From the NCBI GenBank assembly GCA_025618425.1, contig CM046845.1, forward strand, positions 8,239,491 through 8,303,490: DNA of 64,000 bases. The letters are read 5' to 3'. This stretch comes from Heliocidaris tuberculata. Taxonomy: Eukaryota; Echinodermata; Echinoidea; Camarodonta; Echinometridae. A program made the position numbers and the translations under genes. The notes beneath the pieces were generated by a model, which worked only from the letters and a program-made list of their open reading frames with translations, did not search any database and was not told the DNA's origin. Of this stretch, positions 11,801 to 23,552 are shown piece by piece. How positions within the stretch are numbered: the stretch's first letter is position 1; every line of letters begins with the position of its first letter.

Positions 11801-14800
11801 GTGCATGTACACATGCAATCATGGGATCGTCTTAGAAGTGAATGACATGTGAGAGGCTTGCGCTATAAAGTGTACAGAGAAGTGAATATTATGTGTGATC
11901 TTTTGAGTTGAGCCCCAGGCAGCTAATGGGATCGTTTTAGAAGTGTGTCATATTTGGGAGGTTTGCGCAATTGAGTGTACGGAGAAGTGAATATCATGTG
12001 CCAGATACTCTTCAAATATGCATTTTACAAGGAGTGTCTGCAAAACTCCGGTGTTGAGGAAGTACATTCATTGAGCACTTCAGCCCTTTCTTGCAGAGTC
12101 AAGGGTGTGAACCAGCTAGAGCAGACATGATCCAAAAGGAGTGGTTGTCACACTTGTCAGCCAAGTACAGTATTATGGGCATCATAAGAACTTGATCCCG
12201 ACTTGTGCAATCATCAGAGAAAATCAATCGCATTTAAGGAAGACTTTTTTTTTCTGATCTCAGGACTCGGGTTCTTTCTAAAAGAAAGTTAGCCAGCCAA
12301 GCTCATGAGGCCTTGCTGTACCTGGTAATATGAACCGTATAACTCTGTGAAACAGTCTTGATGACTGACTTGATTGCCTAGACAGAAATCAATGAATAAC
12401 CATGCTAACAGGTAAAATGGTAAATGTTTTTGAACAATAAATACTTTCTGTCATGGTAAACTGTTGTTTTTGCTTTTGTTTTGAATATTTTGAGGATGAA
12501 AAAGTACCTTTTCACAAGTGCAGACACTTTTGTTGGGTTTTGCGGTGGTGCCCTTTACAAAATTTCGAAATTGCCTAGGTGCCCTTCAAAATTTTAGAAA
12601 TTGCCTACATGTAGGTGCCCTTTAAAATTTTAGAAATTGCCTAGGTGCCCTTAATTTTTGGTGAAATTCCAAGGCGATTTTTCATGTGCCCTAAAAAAAA
12701 CTGCCTTGCCCTCCTGAGGGCTTAAAAAAAGGGCTGGCATATAGATATCAATACTACTTGCATCATGTCTATACACAGAGTTGCCCACATACATTCCATG
12801 TACCCCTGACCTGTGGAGGGGACCCCACCTCCTGTTTATTAACTTCTGTATACACCACTGTATATTCATGAAATGAGCTGACTTGGTGTTCACTAACAGA
12901 TGGTAGGGCATTTCCATTTCGATGCTATCAAAGTGAAACCCGTACCATCTTTTAAAATAATAGTTTAAAGAAAATCCTTTTACACTTTCGATCACTCACC
13001 CCATCTGCTAGTACTAATCTTCCTTCAGCGTCTGTATTGTTGATTTCAACTGACCTAAACAGTCAAATAAATCATAGAAAACATGGTTCAGGGGCCCGTT
13101 GCATAAAACTTGCGTTTGAACACAACTCAGGAAAATCAAACGCAACTTTATTTTCAGCTAATCAGAAGTGCGCATTTAGGACTTGCGTTTGATTTTTAGG
13201 ATTTGCGATTAAACGCAAGTTTTGTGCAACTGGCCCCAGGAATAATAAACAATGACAAATCCCTAAATAGGAGTCATTTTGAACACAATATATTACTGCG
13301 TTTGATGAAATATTAGTCTGTGTACATTTGCATATCTGGGAATGAAATTCTTTAAAAAGTTGATATCTTAGGGCAAAGAGAAGACTGGTATTCATCTGAT
13401 TAGCCCGAGAAAAGGATGTTTTCTCTTATTAAAAATATATAAATCGATAAAGTAGCTAGCCTATTGTGTATTGGAAAAAATCATAAGTATCATAAGTATG
13501 CTGCAAAAATGGATGGAAAGTTTCCTTTGAAACTGGCATCTACTTCAATAATAAAGTTTCCATACAATAAGTTAAACTATCCTCTCTGAGGGAGAAAGCG
13601 ATTGCCTATTCAATAAAAATATCTGTAGTATCAGACTACCTTCCAGAGTACATGATATGTACATCGTCGGGTCTTGTGGCATCTGGACCTACAGCATTCT
13701 CAGCCAGGCAGAATAAGGCATGAAGGTTGTCTTGAAAACCCTGAAAACAGAGCACATTTATAGAGATATCAAGAAGCTGAAACAAGCTGTTCAAAGTAAA
13801 AGTGAATATCTGGGATGAATGGACAGTATGAAATAATTATAAAATACTATGCTCATACTTTTTTTAATCACTACGAAGTTGTAAAAGATATGCTTTTTTA
13901 AAAAGATACTATGAGAATAGACAACAATGGTCCTTCCTTCACTGTGAGGTTGGGTTGAAGATTGTTTATGTATTCACTCATTTGCTGATACTCCACATCC
14001 GTACCATTACTATATTCCATATTATTAGATAAAGCTCCTAATGATGATAGGGTATACAATGGACTACACCTACACATGTAATAACAATATCATTTGCAAA
14101 TTCCCTTTTTCTTCAACTATTACAATCCCCAAATCTCTGAAAAAAAATACTGCAGAAGATCAACACTATTCTTGACCATATAGGTGCAATCGCATTCTCA
14201 ATTGTTAAAAATGTCAAAGTACATTTGAGACTTACTGTTTTAACAGCTGCATAGAATGCACCTAAAATGGCTGCAGCGCCACCACAGTCTCGCTTCATAC
14301 CAGGCATGGCAGTCTAAAAGAGAGAGAGAGAGAGAGGGGAGGAAACCATGAAAGACAACAAAAAATTAATCATAAACATGGGTGACACTACACCCCCCCC
14401 CCCCCCCCCCCCCCACCCCCAGTTTCGAAGGTAAATGGTTAAAAAAATGTCTGGATCCTCTAAGGCTCTCAGTCTGTATTGTGGCTTAGGGCTACACCCT
14501 GGAGCTGCAGCAGTGATGATTCTATCCCCTGGATCAGGTGATATTTGCTCTTGATTTTAAGTTAGTCATAACAAACAAGATAAGCAAATAACTGAGTTGA
14601 TAGTTTGACTCTTGAGCCAACTTTTTCTTCCTATAAAATATTTGTTCATGTAATGGTGTTGTAGTCTAGTGGATATGTCTCTGGACAGTGGATCAAGTGG
14701 CTTGTGTTTTGCATCCCACTAAATGTCCTTTGGCAATAAATCAATCAACATCTACAACTAATATGATGTAAATGGGTACCTGGTAGCTTTCCAAAGGTAT

Positions 14801-17800
14801 ACATGTGCATCAACAGGAGATGGAGCTGCATTGCACAACAGCGGTAAAATAATTTTTCATTGTAAACAGTGTTTTATGGTGCAAATATGCAACAATGGTT
14901 ACTAGAGAATTGGCTCTCTTCAGGTTCTCTTTGAACTATATAATACCCACCTTTCCCTTGATGGAGAGTCCGCCAGTATCGTAGACGATGCCCTTGCCCA
15001 CCCAAGCAATCGTCTGAGATGCGTTGGGTGGTGTGTGGCTTAGGACAGCAAACGCTGGAGGATTGGCTGCGGCTTTACCTACACCATATATACCTGTCAG
15101 GATCAGAGAGGAAGCAATTCAAAGCGAGGAAGCATCTGCTTTTCTAGGTCTTTAGGATAACTGAAATTCGTAAAATCAGAGTGTATATAAACTTGAATTT
15201 TCCTATGCATATCCTTGGAGTTATTTCCTAATGCAATGCTTGCATGTAAATGTCAATGATTGAAGGACTTTGTTTATTTTGAAAGGAACTGCCTAGCCAT
15301 TCTTATTTGATTAAGGCAGTTAACAGAAAGTTTAATGCACTTTGTTTTTGTAAAAAAAATCATCCTAAAACTTACTTCTTACTTCAAAGCACATATACAT
15401 ATAAATAAAAACTAAGAGATAGTACATTTATCATGCTAAGAGTTTAGATACCAATAAAACAAGTATAAGACATTTTTCTGCAGCTTCCACATCAACAGTT
15501 CCTCAAGACCTAAGCACACTTATGGTCTTCCCAGGCCCAAATCTTCTCTTGGATGCATTTCTATGCTAATTCCTAATTAAAGTGCAAGCTCAAGCTATTT
15601 TGTCCCATACATTACTGACCATATCTAAGGTTTGAGTATATCTGATAACTGTATTGGATGGATAACCCTACTACAGCTTTGATCAGATGAAATATAAAGT
15701 GAAACAACACGTTTAAAGGTAATGTAAAGTTTTGGTAAGCCCTCAAAAACTTTTCGTCACGTTTCTTTGATTTTTGTTGATAAATAGCAAGATACTAGCA
15801 ATACTAAGACACTGTGAAGACTTCGCCTCCTAAAGTTTAATATTAAACAAATAAGAGGCAAAAACTAATTTATATGCCAGGACAGGCACGTAAACTCCCA
15901 ACAAAGGTAGCATGTGCGTTACACTATACACACACATGTAAAACCAAGGAGTAGCTACACACAGTGACACATTGTCTCTATGCAAAGCCCCAAGATTGCA
16001 GTGCGGGGAGCCGTCGGGGTGGAAAGGTCCTAGCATAGGCAGTGATCGAGTGTTCCTTACAGAGATATTTACACTGAAATTTACCAGAAATCATAGATGG
16101 AATAACAAATGATCTCTTACAAATATCTTTTGATACAAGGAGAACAACATGAGACTATATTTAACACATTTCTTTCCAATTTCCCTTTTGCTACCAATAC
16201 TGTACATGAGCTTTAATGTCATTTTATGTTGAACTCCACAATACACTGGAATGTACGGGATGCTGAAATACCAAATACACTGGACTTGCCCAAAAAGAAA
16301 GTCATACCTCCAAATCCTTTCTGCTTGAGCTCCTCCCCTTGAATGACGAGAGGAGTGATGCCTAGAGCTTGCCCAACTCTCTCGATTTCCTGTAGATGAA
16401 AATGGAACATTAAGGAGATGATGGGATGGGGGAGACATCGCCATTTTTACAAATCTTGTACGCTAAGGCAACAGTGGAAGAGCCAAAGTCAGTTTTGTCT
16501 ACGCACTCATAACAACTCTGGCATAGAAACTACATCATGGATATTGAATATTTTCCTTAACTGTAATGGACAATAATGTTAAGAATGAAAGCTGTAACAA
16601 TATAGTCCCTTAATTTTCTCATATCTTTATACACCTATGACAACTTTTTTGAAAAACAACGGCCCGAATTCACAAAGGAAGTTTGGTTTAAACCATGGTT
16701 TAAACCCCCTCCTGGGTTTTTTAAGCGTAAGTGCGCACTGAATCCGCTCCAATCATTTATTTTCTTTGAGTGCGCGCATGGGCAATTTGCGCTTATTTAC
16801 GCTTATTTTAGTACGCTTTAATACGGAGGTTTAAACCTTGCCATGGTTTAAACCTCCTTTGTGAATTCGGGCCAACATTTCTAGTTTTAATTTTCTAGGA
16901 TTTCTAGCACATCATTATTTTGTAAAATATTTATGAAGCATGTATCCTAGGGACAAAGAGTAAATAAAGTTCTGGAATTCTATCTGAAAATGAAATTTAG
17001 TGAAGTACCAAACTCTTTTGCTTGGAAGGAGAATGATGTACAAAAAAAGTGACAACAGAATATTTCACTGAAGATGTTGGGAGTTCAGATAAAGTAATGA
17101 CCTTACTTGTACAAAGTGCATTGTGTTCATTTCATTGCAAGGCATGTCCACAATACGAGCGGAGTCACGGATCGACTGGGCCGCAAAGTCTAGGGTCGCC
17201 ACCTCCTCTTCTGTAAGAGAAGCGTTATTGCTGTCGGTGATGACAAACTCTACTGTGACCACACGGTGGGTCTGCTTTCTGGCCCCTGCTTTGCGAGAGT
17301 AGAGTGGGAAGGCTCTCGCGATGGAACAGCCAAGGGCAAAAACATGAGCTCGTTCGCTGGCAACCTATTGAAGAATGGAACAGATTGATAATGGTAATGA
17401 TGATAAATCACTTGTAAACATAAGTTCCATGGGCTGAAATACACTAAGTACATCTACAAGTATCGTGTATTATGGTGCTCTCAGCATCATTCAGAAAATA
17501 CAAGACTTTTCAAATCTGAAACATCACTTTTTGACTTCTGATGATACAGTATTGGTGCAAGCATGTATCTTTTATAATTCATTCTGTCTCAAGCATTTCG
17601 GTCACTCTGTTCGTTTTGTAAGGGATGTTTACGGCCAAACTGTTCTTCAAACTTGACAAGAGTAAAACAAAAATGCTTATATCTAACCTTAACTTCTGTT
17701 AAAATGGAATTGCATGCAGCAGATATCATTTATTTGAAGTCTATATAAGTTTAATTTGATTGTGTGAGAATTTATTTCCATCATTCAGGGATGCCACTTA

Positions 17801-20405
17801 GAATTGATAAAAAAGTAGGAAAACTCATCTAGAGTGGGCCCTTTTGTACGTAAAAAGTGGTTTTCTATGGCTAAAAATATGGTGAAAAAGTAGGAATTCC
17901 TACTTTTGTCTGAAAAGTGGCATCCCTGATCATTACCAGATTTCAAGTTGATCAAAAACAGCCATTCAGACACTCATCACCAAACTTGCTCTTTTAAATA
18001 CATGATTCAGGGTTCTGCTATTATCTTTTCAGCAATTTTCCCGAAATATTGTAGTACGATTGTGTCTGATCATAAGTTACTTTGAACCTACCACAATGCA
18101 TTCATTGCCACTTCCTGTAAGACAGCTACGGACCAGTTTGGTGAGAACATGGCAGCGGGATGGCGCATTGTGCCTGCTGGACTTCATCGGGAGAGCAGCA
18201 AGAGTTGCATTGTTGAACCACAGAGAGACACTGTCTGTTGGTGAGGGGCTGAGGCAGCCCAGTGCCATTCTGTAGGACTGAAAGCAAGGTTTCATTATGA
18301 AGATGGTTAGCGAAGAGAGACGACGACTTAACGTTTCATTTTGAGGATGGTTAGAAAAAAAAGAAACAAATGAAATTCAACTGAATACTGTCTGCAAATG
18401 CAGCACTCCCAGGGAAGGGGGGGGAGGGGTGGGAGCTGATTTTTAAGCATCCTAAATTGCCAGGTTTTGATGGCACTCATAGGCCCTTGCCTATGGGGGA
18501 CTGTGTCCAACATTCACTGCTGCAGCAGTCAAAAACAGACAACAAAATTGCTCTAAGCAAGATTAATTTTCTTAAATTTGCCAGATTACCTGATTCAGGG
18601 ACTCCTCAACTCCTACTATACTACAAATTTGAGGTTTCAGAGTTGAAAGTGAAATTATAAATAATATTTTTTCCTCTCATGTATGAATGTTCTAGACTGG
18701 AAAAAGGCCCGCTGATACACGGCAAAAAGCTATTGAAGCCTATTCACCCGTAAAAGCTTTTATGGAGTACAAGCTTATCTTCAGATAAGCTTGTACATAT
18801 AAGTACCTGATGGGTGCCCTTCTTTCTTTTTTTTTTTGGGGGGGGGGACGAGTGCCCCTCTAGCTTCTGATAGCTGCTGCTTTTCCCTTCTGTAAGGTTT
18901 CTGATGAGTGTCCCTTTGTACATATCTTTCTACTTTTCACTTAAAAAATAATCCCTTTTAAAGTCCTAAAAAGAACCATAATTGTGTCCCAAACCCCCCC
19001 CCCCCCCAGCCTGGAAGGCTCTTTGAAGAGTAAAAAAAAAAAAAAAGCTGACGCTACTCTTCACAGAGCCTGGGTTTTAATCTCGCTCTGCAATATAGCA
19101 GCCATTTTTAGAGTCTAAAGGAACTTCTGAAAATCACCTTTACCGTGAGCCAGCTTCTCTCATCTCCTCTTCACCGTCCATAGCTTTAGAATATTAAAAC
19201 CTATTTTTTTACCCTAGAATTGAAAAATATCGAAAACAAAATGTGAAATATTAATTTTAATGGTTACCGATAGTCCGAACGACACCCCGAAAAAGCCTTC
19301 GCAGCTTCGCTGCGCTCGTAGACCCGGAAGTGTCCCGTAATGTCATTGACCCTCAGTCAGTCACTCTCGCAACTTTCAGATCCACCATATGTTAGACAAG
19401 ACCGCTACGAGCGCGAGGGCCTCGCCATAGGGCCTCGCACGTATTCTGACCGGGCGCGTCTCGCGCTCGTAGCAGTCTTGTCGAACGTATGGTGGATCTG
19501 AAAATTGCGTGAGTGACTGTAGGTCGATGACATTACGGGACACTTCCGGGTCTACGAGTGCAGCGAAGCTGCGAAGGCTTTTTCGGGGCTGCGAAGGCTT
19601 TTTCGGGGCGTCGTTTGGACTACCGGTAACCATTAAAATTAATATTTCACATTTTGTTATTCGATATTTTTTAATTCTAGGGTACAAAATGGGGTTTTTA
19701 ATATTCAAAAGCTACGATGAAGAGGAGATGAGAGAAGCTGGCTCACAGTAAAACTAAAGGTGATTTTCAGGTTCTTTAGACTCTAAAATGGCTGCTCCAT
19801 TGCAGAGCGAGATTTAAAAAACCAGGCTCTGTGAAGAGTAGTGTCAGCTTTTTTTATTTTTACTCTTCAAAGAGCCTTCGAGGCTACCCCCCCCCCCCTT
19901 CTTTTTTCGTTGTTTTCTCGCTCTCTCTGAGTCTCTTTCTCTCTCTCCTCCATCTCCTTCTCAAAAACTCAATGTTCTCTCCATTTATTTCTCTAGAATC
20001 TGATTAGACTTATCATCCATGACCATCAGTCCACAAAACGAAAAAAGAAATCATAAACATATCTGTCCTGTCAAATTCTTGCACTTTTCAAGTTAAAAAA
20101 AAGAAAGAAAAATAGATCTACATCACTTGAACCATGTGAACTGTGAACACAATCAACAAGACAACAGACACAAAATATAAGGTGTGGGGCTGACTTTCGA
20201 TTCAGGAACTAATTTATCCCAATTCAATTAAGGCTTATATCATTACCTCTTCATTGACTCGAGGCTGCAACTTAGTCTTAACGGTGTCATAGGGAACCTT
20301 CACCAAGTTTGGCAGCTGACCGACGATCAGGACTGACCGATCTGCGGGATCCGATGAGCTGTTTGGAGCAGAAAACTGCAGGATGTCTGATTTCACGGAA
20401 GCCAT
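5891..20405 (-). CDS. NPEPL1: NPEPL1, probable aminopeptidase (M17 leucyl aminopeptidase family)
   Basis: Predicted metal-dependent aminopeptidase removing N-terminal residues from peptides. The family is known; physiological substrates are poorly defined. Coding exons, 5' to 3' on the minus strand: 20405-20247, 18277-18092, 17364-17107, 16389-16308, 15093-14951, 14313-14236, 13740-13640, 13054-13000, 10938-10794, 10014-9914, 6765-6655, 6043-5891. All junctions are GT-AG and phases join without a stop, giving 523 residues, the same length as I recall for human NPEPL1. The N-terminal domain (1-200) carries ADRSVLIVGQLPNLVKVPYD. M17 metal/catalytic residues are all present: K262 and D267 (VGKGIVYDTGG), K274, D285 (KRDCGG), and D344, E346, R348 in NNTDAEGRLVLADG. 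The protein ends in KKIRLI, like the basic C-terminus of vertebrate orthologues. No signal peptide or membrane segment, so presumably cytosolic or nuclear. Exons are short and repeats fill the introns. Start chosen because it gives the family N-terminus. Confidence 0.95.
7040..7197. repeat. poly-C/poly-T dispersed repeat, copy 1 (two units)
   Basis: Two tandem units share GCTTGTCAGAG(A/C)ATTTTGGAGGC followed by AATGTCCCC and a C run; a long T run separates them, and the second ends in GGATTTGCGCCACTG. The same text recurs near 24440-24540 and, more degenerate, near 49962-50345 and 51155-51310. It lies in the NPEPL1 intron between exons 11 and 10. Family unknown; possibly SINE-like or a fragment of a larger element. 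Confidence 0.75.
8843..9880. repeat. 138-bp tandem repeat in NPEPL1 intron, first unit interrupted
   Basis: Two complete units at 9604-9741 and 9742-9880 (starting TAGTACCACAC and containing CCCCTTTTCAACAGCA and ACAATCAGAGTACCACA) follow an older first unit. Its left part (about 8843-8886) and right part (about 9513-9603) are separated by an inserted element. The intron lies between NPEPL1 exons 11 and 10, just before exon 10 begins at 9914. Confidence 0.85.
8887..9512. mobile_element. inserted element with TATGCCTCCGCC termini
   Basis: The insertion splits a unit of the 138-bp tandem repeat. Inverted ends TATGCCTCCGCC (8910-8921) and GGCGGAGGCATA (about 9500-9511) bracket it. The interior has two imperfect direct units, each with a TTTGACCT run, GGTGAT(A/G)CATACTAG, AAGTTTGAAGTT and GTTCTTGAG. 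They end in GGACGGACAACCCGAAAACA and a small hairpin. No coding frame. I recall similar repeats in other marine invertebrate genomes, but the class is uncertain. Confidence 0.7.
11110..11445. repeat. (GAT)n microsatellite
   Basis: Long imperfect GAT/ATG repeat in the NPEPL1 intron between exons 9 and 8. Open frames of Met/Asp-rich residues here are repeat translation, not genes. Confidence 0.93.
11525..12720. repeat. degenerate minisatellites around GCCCTAAAA / GTGCCCTT
   Basis: From 11650 to 11740 a 25-30 bp unit containing GCTAAAATGCCCTAAAAT repeats about four times. From 12540 to 12660 a unit of about 40 bp containing AGGTGCCCTTTAAAATTTTA repeats about four times. The roughly 800 bp between has no recognised feature. 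Both arrays share the GTGCCCTTT text seen in the larger minisatellite at 20660-21275. Confidence 0.7.
13090..13239. mobile_element. hairpin MITE-like element, GCATAAAACTTGCGTTT family
   Basis: About 150 bp with inverted ends: CAGGGGCCCGTTGCATAAAA on the left, and on the right the complement of CCTGGGGCCAGTTGCACAAA. Both ends continue ACTTGCGTTT. No coding capacity. It lies in the intron just upstream of NPEPL1 exon 8 (minus strand), some 40 bp from the acceptor. Confidence 0.8.
14393..14415. repeat. poly-C tract
   Basis: About 22 uninterrupted C in an NPEPL1 intron, one of more than a dozen G or C homopolymers in the window (also near 6120, 18990, 19885, 24895, 41127, 49023, 51227, 54060 and 59468). 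Confidence 0.95.
14643..14880 (+). mobile_element. tRNA-derived SINE remnant
   Basis: TAGTCTAGTGGATA near 14663 matches the RNA polymerase III A box in position and sequence. The expected B box is decayed (GTGTTTTGCATCCCA). Downstream CTTTGGCAATAAATCAATCA and AATGGGTACCTGGTAG parallel the body of the better-preserved SINE at 54180-54460, suggesting one family. The class is inference from these boxes. Confidence 0.5.
16661..16873. mobile_element. 213-bp hairpin MITE-like element
   Basis: Perfect inverted ends GGCCCGAATTCACAAAGGA / TCCTTTGTGAATTCGGGCC, then inner GGTTTAAACCATGG-type blocks that also pair. No reading frame. Located in the NPEPL1 intron between exons 4 and 3. Confidence 0.85.
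18474..18804 (+). mobile_element. dispersed repeat family R, copy 1
   Basis: About 330-bp unit also present at 46534-46875 and, inverted and broken by insertions, at 26353-30945. It starts CACTCATAGGCCCTTGCC and ends in the 12-bp-arm palindrome ACAAGCTTATCT-TC-AGATAAGCTTGT, then ATAAGT. Short terminal complementarity (CACTCATA versus TATAAGTG in other copies) suggests a non-autonomous DNA element. No open frame. In the NPEPL1 intron between exons 2 and 1. Confidence 0.8.
19008..19885. mobile_element. large foldback element with ~400-bp inverted arms
   Basis: Left arm about 19008-19417 and right arm about 19469-19885 are inverted copies, from AGGCTCTTTGAAGAGTAAAA at the outer left to CTACGAGCGCGAG near the centre, leaving a loop of about 50 bp. 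Arms contain GTAATGTCATTGACC and ATTAATATTTCACATTTTGT blocks. The right arm carries an extra local duplication (GCTGCGAAGGCTTTTTCGGG). Poly-C tracts flank both outer ends. The 110-codon frame inside is arm sequence read through, not a recognised protein. In NPEPL1 intron 1. Confidence 0.88.
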
Positions 20406-20544
20406 GTTTGCGTTTTGCCTGGGACAAAGTGCGATGACCTCAGGCTAGGCTAGGCTCAGTGCTTCAACAGCGCAGCTTGGACTTGTCATCGCTTTTCTTC
20501 TAAAAATGAAATAATATCTGAAATTGTATCTCATAATTCTCATG

Positions 20545-20546
20545 AG

Positions 20547-20578
<32 letters not shown>
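20545..20578. repeat. (TA)n microsatellite
   Basis: About 14 TA dinucleotides, roughly 140 bp upstream of the NPEPL1 start codon (minus strand). Confidence 0.95.
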
Positions 20579-20639
20579 ACACCCTATTTGTTAATCTTGT
20601 ATTATGTTCTATGTCATTGTCAGGCAGGAGCGACGAGCC

Positions 20640-21275
20640 GGGGGGGGGGGGGCAGGGGGCACAGTGCCCCCCACTTTTCGAAAAAAACCCAAATTGCCCT
20701 TTTTATTTCTGAAAAATGCACCCTTTCTCTCTGATAAGTGTCCTCTTTACTTTTAAAAGTGCACCCTTTCCTTTCTAATAAGTGCCCTTTCACCCTTCTA
20801 GCTGATAAGTGCCCCTTTTTTCTCCTTCTGATAAGTGCCCCTTTTCACATCTGATAGTTGGATCCTTCTCTCTAATAAGTGCCTTTTTCTCCTTCTGATA
20901 AATGCAATTTTACTTCTGATAGGTGCCTATTTTTATTTCTTATAAGTGCTCTTTTTTCCTTCTAATAAGTGCCCCTTTTCAAATATAATGATTGTCCCCC
21001 TTTCTCCCTAATATGTGCCCTTTCCTCCCTTGATAAGTGCATTTTTAATTCTGATAGGTGCCCCCTTTCCCTTCTAATAAGTACCTATTTTCCCCTTGCC
21101 CATTTTCAAATCTGATAAGTGCCGCTCTTTACTTCTGATAAGTGCCCTTGTCCTATTTAATATGAGCCCTTTCCCTTTTCTCATAAATGCCCCTTTTCAT
21201 ATCTTATAAGTGCCCCTTTCTACCTCTGACAAGCGCCCTTTCCTCTTCTGATAAGTGCCCCCTTTACTTATATTT
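20640..21275. repeat. degenerate minisatellite, unit about 20-27 bp (CTGATAAGTGCCCCTTTTC)
   Basis: About 25 imperfect units built on TTCTGATAAGTGCCCCTTTT follow a poly-G run at 20641. Units vary in length and in TAAT/TGAT versions, suggesting an old array. Shorter runs of the same text occur at 18805-18935 and 21860-21930. Lies upstream of NPEPL1 in the spacer to TADA1. Confidence 0.88.
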
Positions 21276-21984
21276 TCCCACTGTTTCTCACAAAAAGAGG
21301 CATATCTAGCTTCAGAGAATAGGTGCGGCTTTATATAGTAACAGATACCCATATACTACAACTACAATGTAAGGCAGTGGAGTGAATGTGCCCATAATTT
21401 ACACCAAGTATAAGGGCAATATTTTCTTTAAATTTTTCCCAAACTCGCTCGCTACGCTCGCTCGCTCTTATAGTACTAAAAGTATATAATGAAATCAAGC
21501 AGTAGCATAAAGTATGATGATATCGATGTAATCATGGTAATCCTAAAGAAAAGAGACGGGGTTAATGTGCAAATTAAAAGATCAGTATAGGCATTGCCTC
21601 CATATTACTTTGCTGCTGTCATTTTCATTATGTTGCTGTAAATAATGCACAACCCAAGGACTTCAGCATTAGGAAAAAAGTCTGAAAAGCTCGCTCGCAC
21701 ATGAATCATTAGACCATTACACACAACTACTGATTGGGGAAGCTGAAGCAATGTCCAGAACCACAATAAAAAGGAAGAAGATGAAGTTGAGTATGTATTA
21801 TTCAGACTGTAGGGTAATACCAATGTCACAAAATGGTCCCTGTTTTTGCTTTATGTTCACCCTTTGTAGGTGCCCTTTTTTTTTTCTTTCTAAAAAGTGC
21901 CCTTTTTGTCTGGTGCCCCTTCCCCCTTTGAAAGAAACTCCGCCGCCCCTGGTCATTGTCATTTGAATGTATGTTGATCTTTAT

Positions 21985-22087
21985 ACGGGGCCCCCAGCCC
22001 CAGGAAGAATGCGGTATTTCGTTTACTGATGGGGCAACCCTGTGAATAATACTTAATCAAATCAAATAAAAATCAAATCAAATGTGA
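21985..22087 (+). mobile_element. LINE 3' end remnant with (AAATC)n tail
   Basis: TTTACTGATGGGGCAACCCT followed by GTGAATAATACTTAATCAAA and a short (AAATC)n tail. This looks like a truncated 3' end of a CR1/L2-type non-LTR retrotransposon, whose tails are short microsatellites rather than poly-A. Class inferred from the tail only. Confidence 0.45.
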
Positions 22088-22199
22088 AAGGAGAAAAGAA
22101 AAAAGAAAATAGAAAAAGGAAGTTGAAATGAAGAGAGGAAGAAATTGTAGGACATTAAGAAAAAAAAAAGCCAGGGGAGGGTGAGAGGGAAAGAAGACA

Positions 22200-22209
22200 G
22201 AGAGAGAGA

Positions 22210-22267
<58 letters not shown>
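22200..22267. repeat. (GA)n microsatellite
   Basis: About 33 AG/GA dinucleotides. The Ser/Leu-rich minus-strand frames are repeat translation. Confidence 0.96.
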
Positions 22268-22270
<3 letters not shown>

Positions 22271-22726
22271 TGCTGGGGGCGGCAGTGGCGTATCTGGACA
22301 TTGGTTTTCATGATGGAGAGGGGGGGGGGGGTACAATGCATCATATAGTCAATCAATCAAGCAAGACAAATTATGTGGTTTGGACTGGTTGGACGGGGTG
22401 CAATTGTAGCCTCCAAACCCATACTCATTTTAATATTGCCATTTTTGCAGAAAAGTGTACCCATTAGAACTATGGATGCAAAAGCAAAATGATTTCAATT
22501 ATTTTGCATCTGGGATTTGCGCTTAAGCTAGAATATGAGTGAGTTAGGCTTATCATTCTGAAGAAAATAGTAACCCAAAGATCTATAGTGGGGCCATAAA
22601 GTAGGGAACTTCCAACACAAAATCATAACCCATATTATAATGATTAAAAAGAAAAACTGTTATGCAGTTTTGTTGCAAAAACGACCCATTAAAGCTGCTC
22701 ATCCTCCTATACCGTAAGCGACCACC

Positions 22727-23060
22727 CTCAGTTTCAGTTTCAGTTTTATTTTCATTTCCAACAGAACAGTGATTTTAACAAGAAATCAAATATACAATTC
22801 AATATTCAATAACAAAATACATTTTACATGGTTTAAAGTGATAAAATAGAAAATATATACATAGACATCCAGTATAATAGCATTTTTTTTTTAAAGTTAA
22901 ACCTGTGGAAATGGAGGGATCCACTGAAAAGCAAAGCTTGGTGGATCCCTCGAAATAATGGCAAACGTATTTTTTTAAACATGTAAATATATAGACCCCC
23001 AAAAAACAAAATATATAGATATACATAGATTACCAAAAAGTGGCAGAATAATAATACAAT
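22727..23060 (-). mobile_element. LINE 3' end remnant with (AAACTG)n tail
   Basis: Read on the minus strand, sequence ends TTGGAAATGAAAATAAAACT followed by GAAACTGAAACTG, a hexanucleotide tail typical of truncated non-LTR elements. The upstream limit is uncertain. No reverse-transcriptase frame is left. Confidence 0.4.
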
Positions 23061-23223
23061 TATAAATCCATAATTTGAGAGCTTGTTACGACACGTATAT
23101 AGTATATGGTGAACATAATAAAGAGAATATAAGACAACATAAATTAAAGCAAGGGAAGAGAAAAATACAAGGATAGTAAATGTTGCTGCATATGTGAAGA
23201 GTAAAGAAAAAGAGAGGAGAGGT

Positions 23224-23241
23224 GGAGAGGAGGAGGAGGAG

Positions 23242-23287
<46 letters not shown>

Positions 23288-23288
23288 C
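23224..23288. repeat. (GGA)n/(GA)n microsatellite
   Basis: GGAGGA units followed by about 22 GA dinucleotides. Confidence 0.95.
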
Positions 23289-23552
23289 ACACGATGTGCA
23301 TACTACAGGGGTATATTAGTGACCATAATTATAGTAAGTTGCATATAGAGCGTAAAGACATGACAGGAAGGATAAATGCATTTTTAAAAAAAGGCGAGAC
23401 ATGATTAGACTATGCACTGATATCCCCCGGGGGTTCAGGGCGACAGAAGTTTCTTTACTTCATTTTCTTCATAATTGTAGATCATGTTGTTGATTTACTT
23501 TGAATAGCTGCCATATTGGCGAATGAGCGAAACGAGCGGGCAGAAATGATTT

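Noticed and set aside
19376..19708. 110-codon frame in the large foldback
   Set aside because: Consists of inverted-arm sequence; no similarity to any family I know and no start context.
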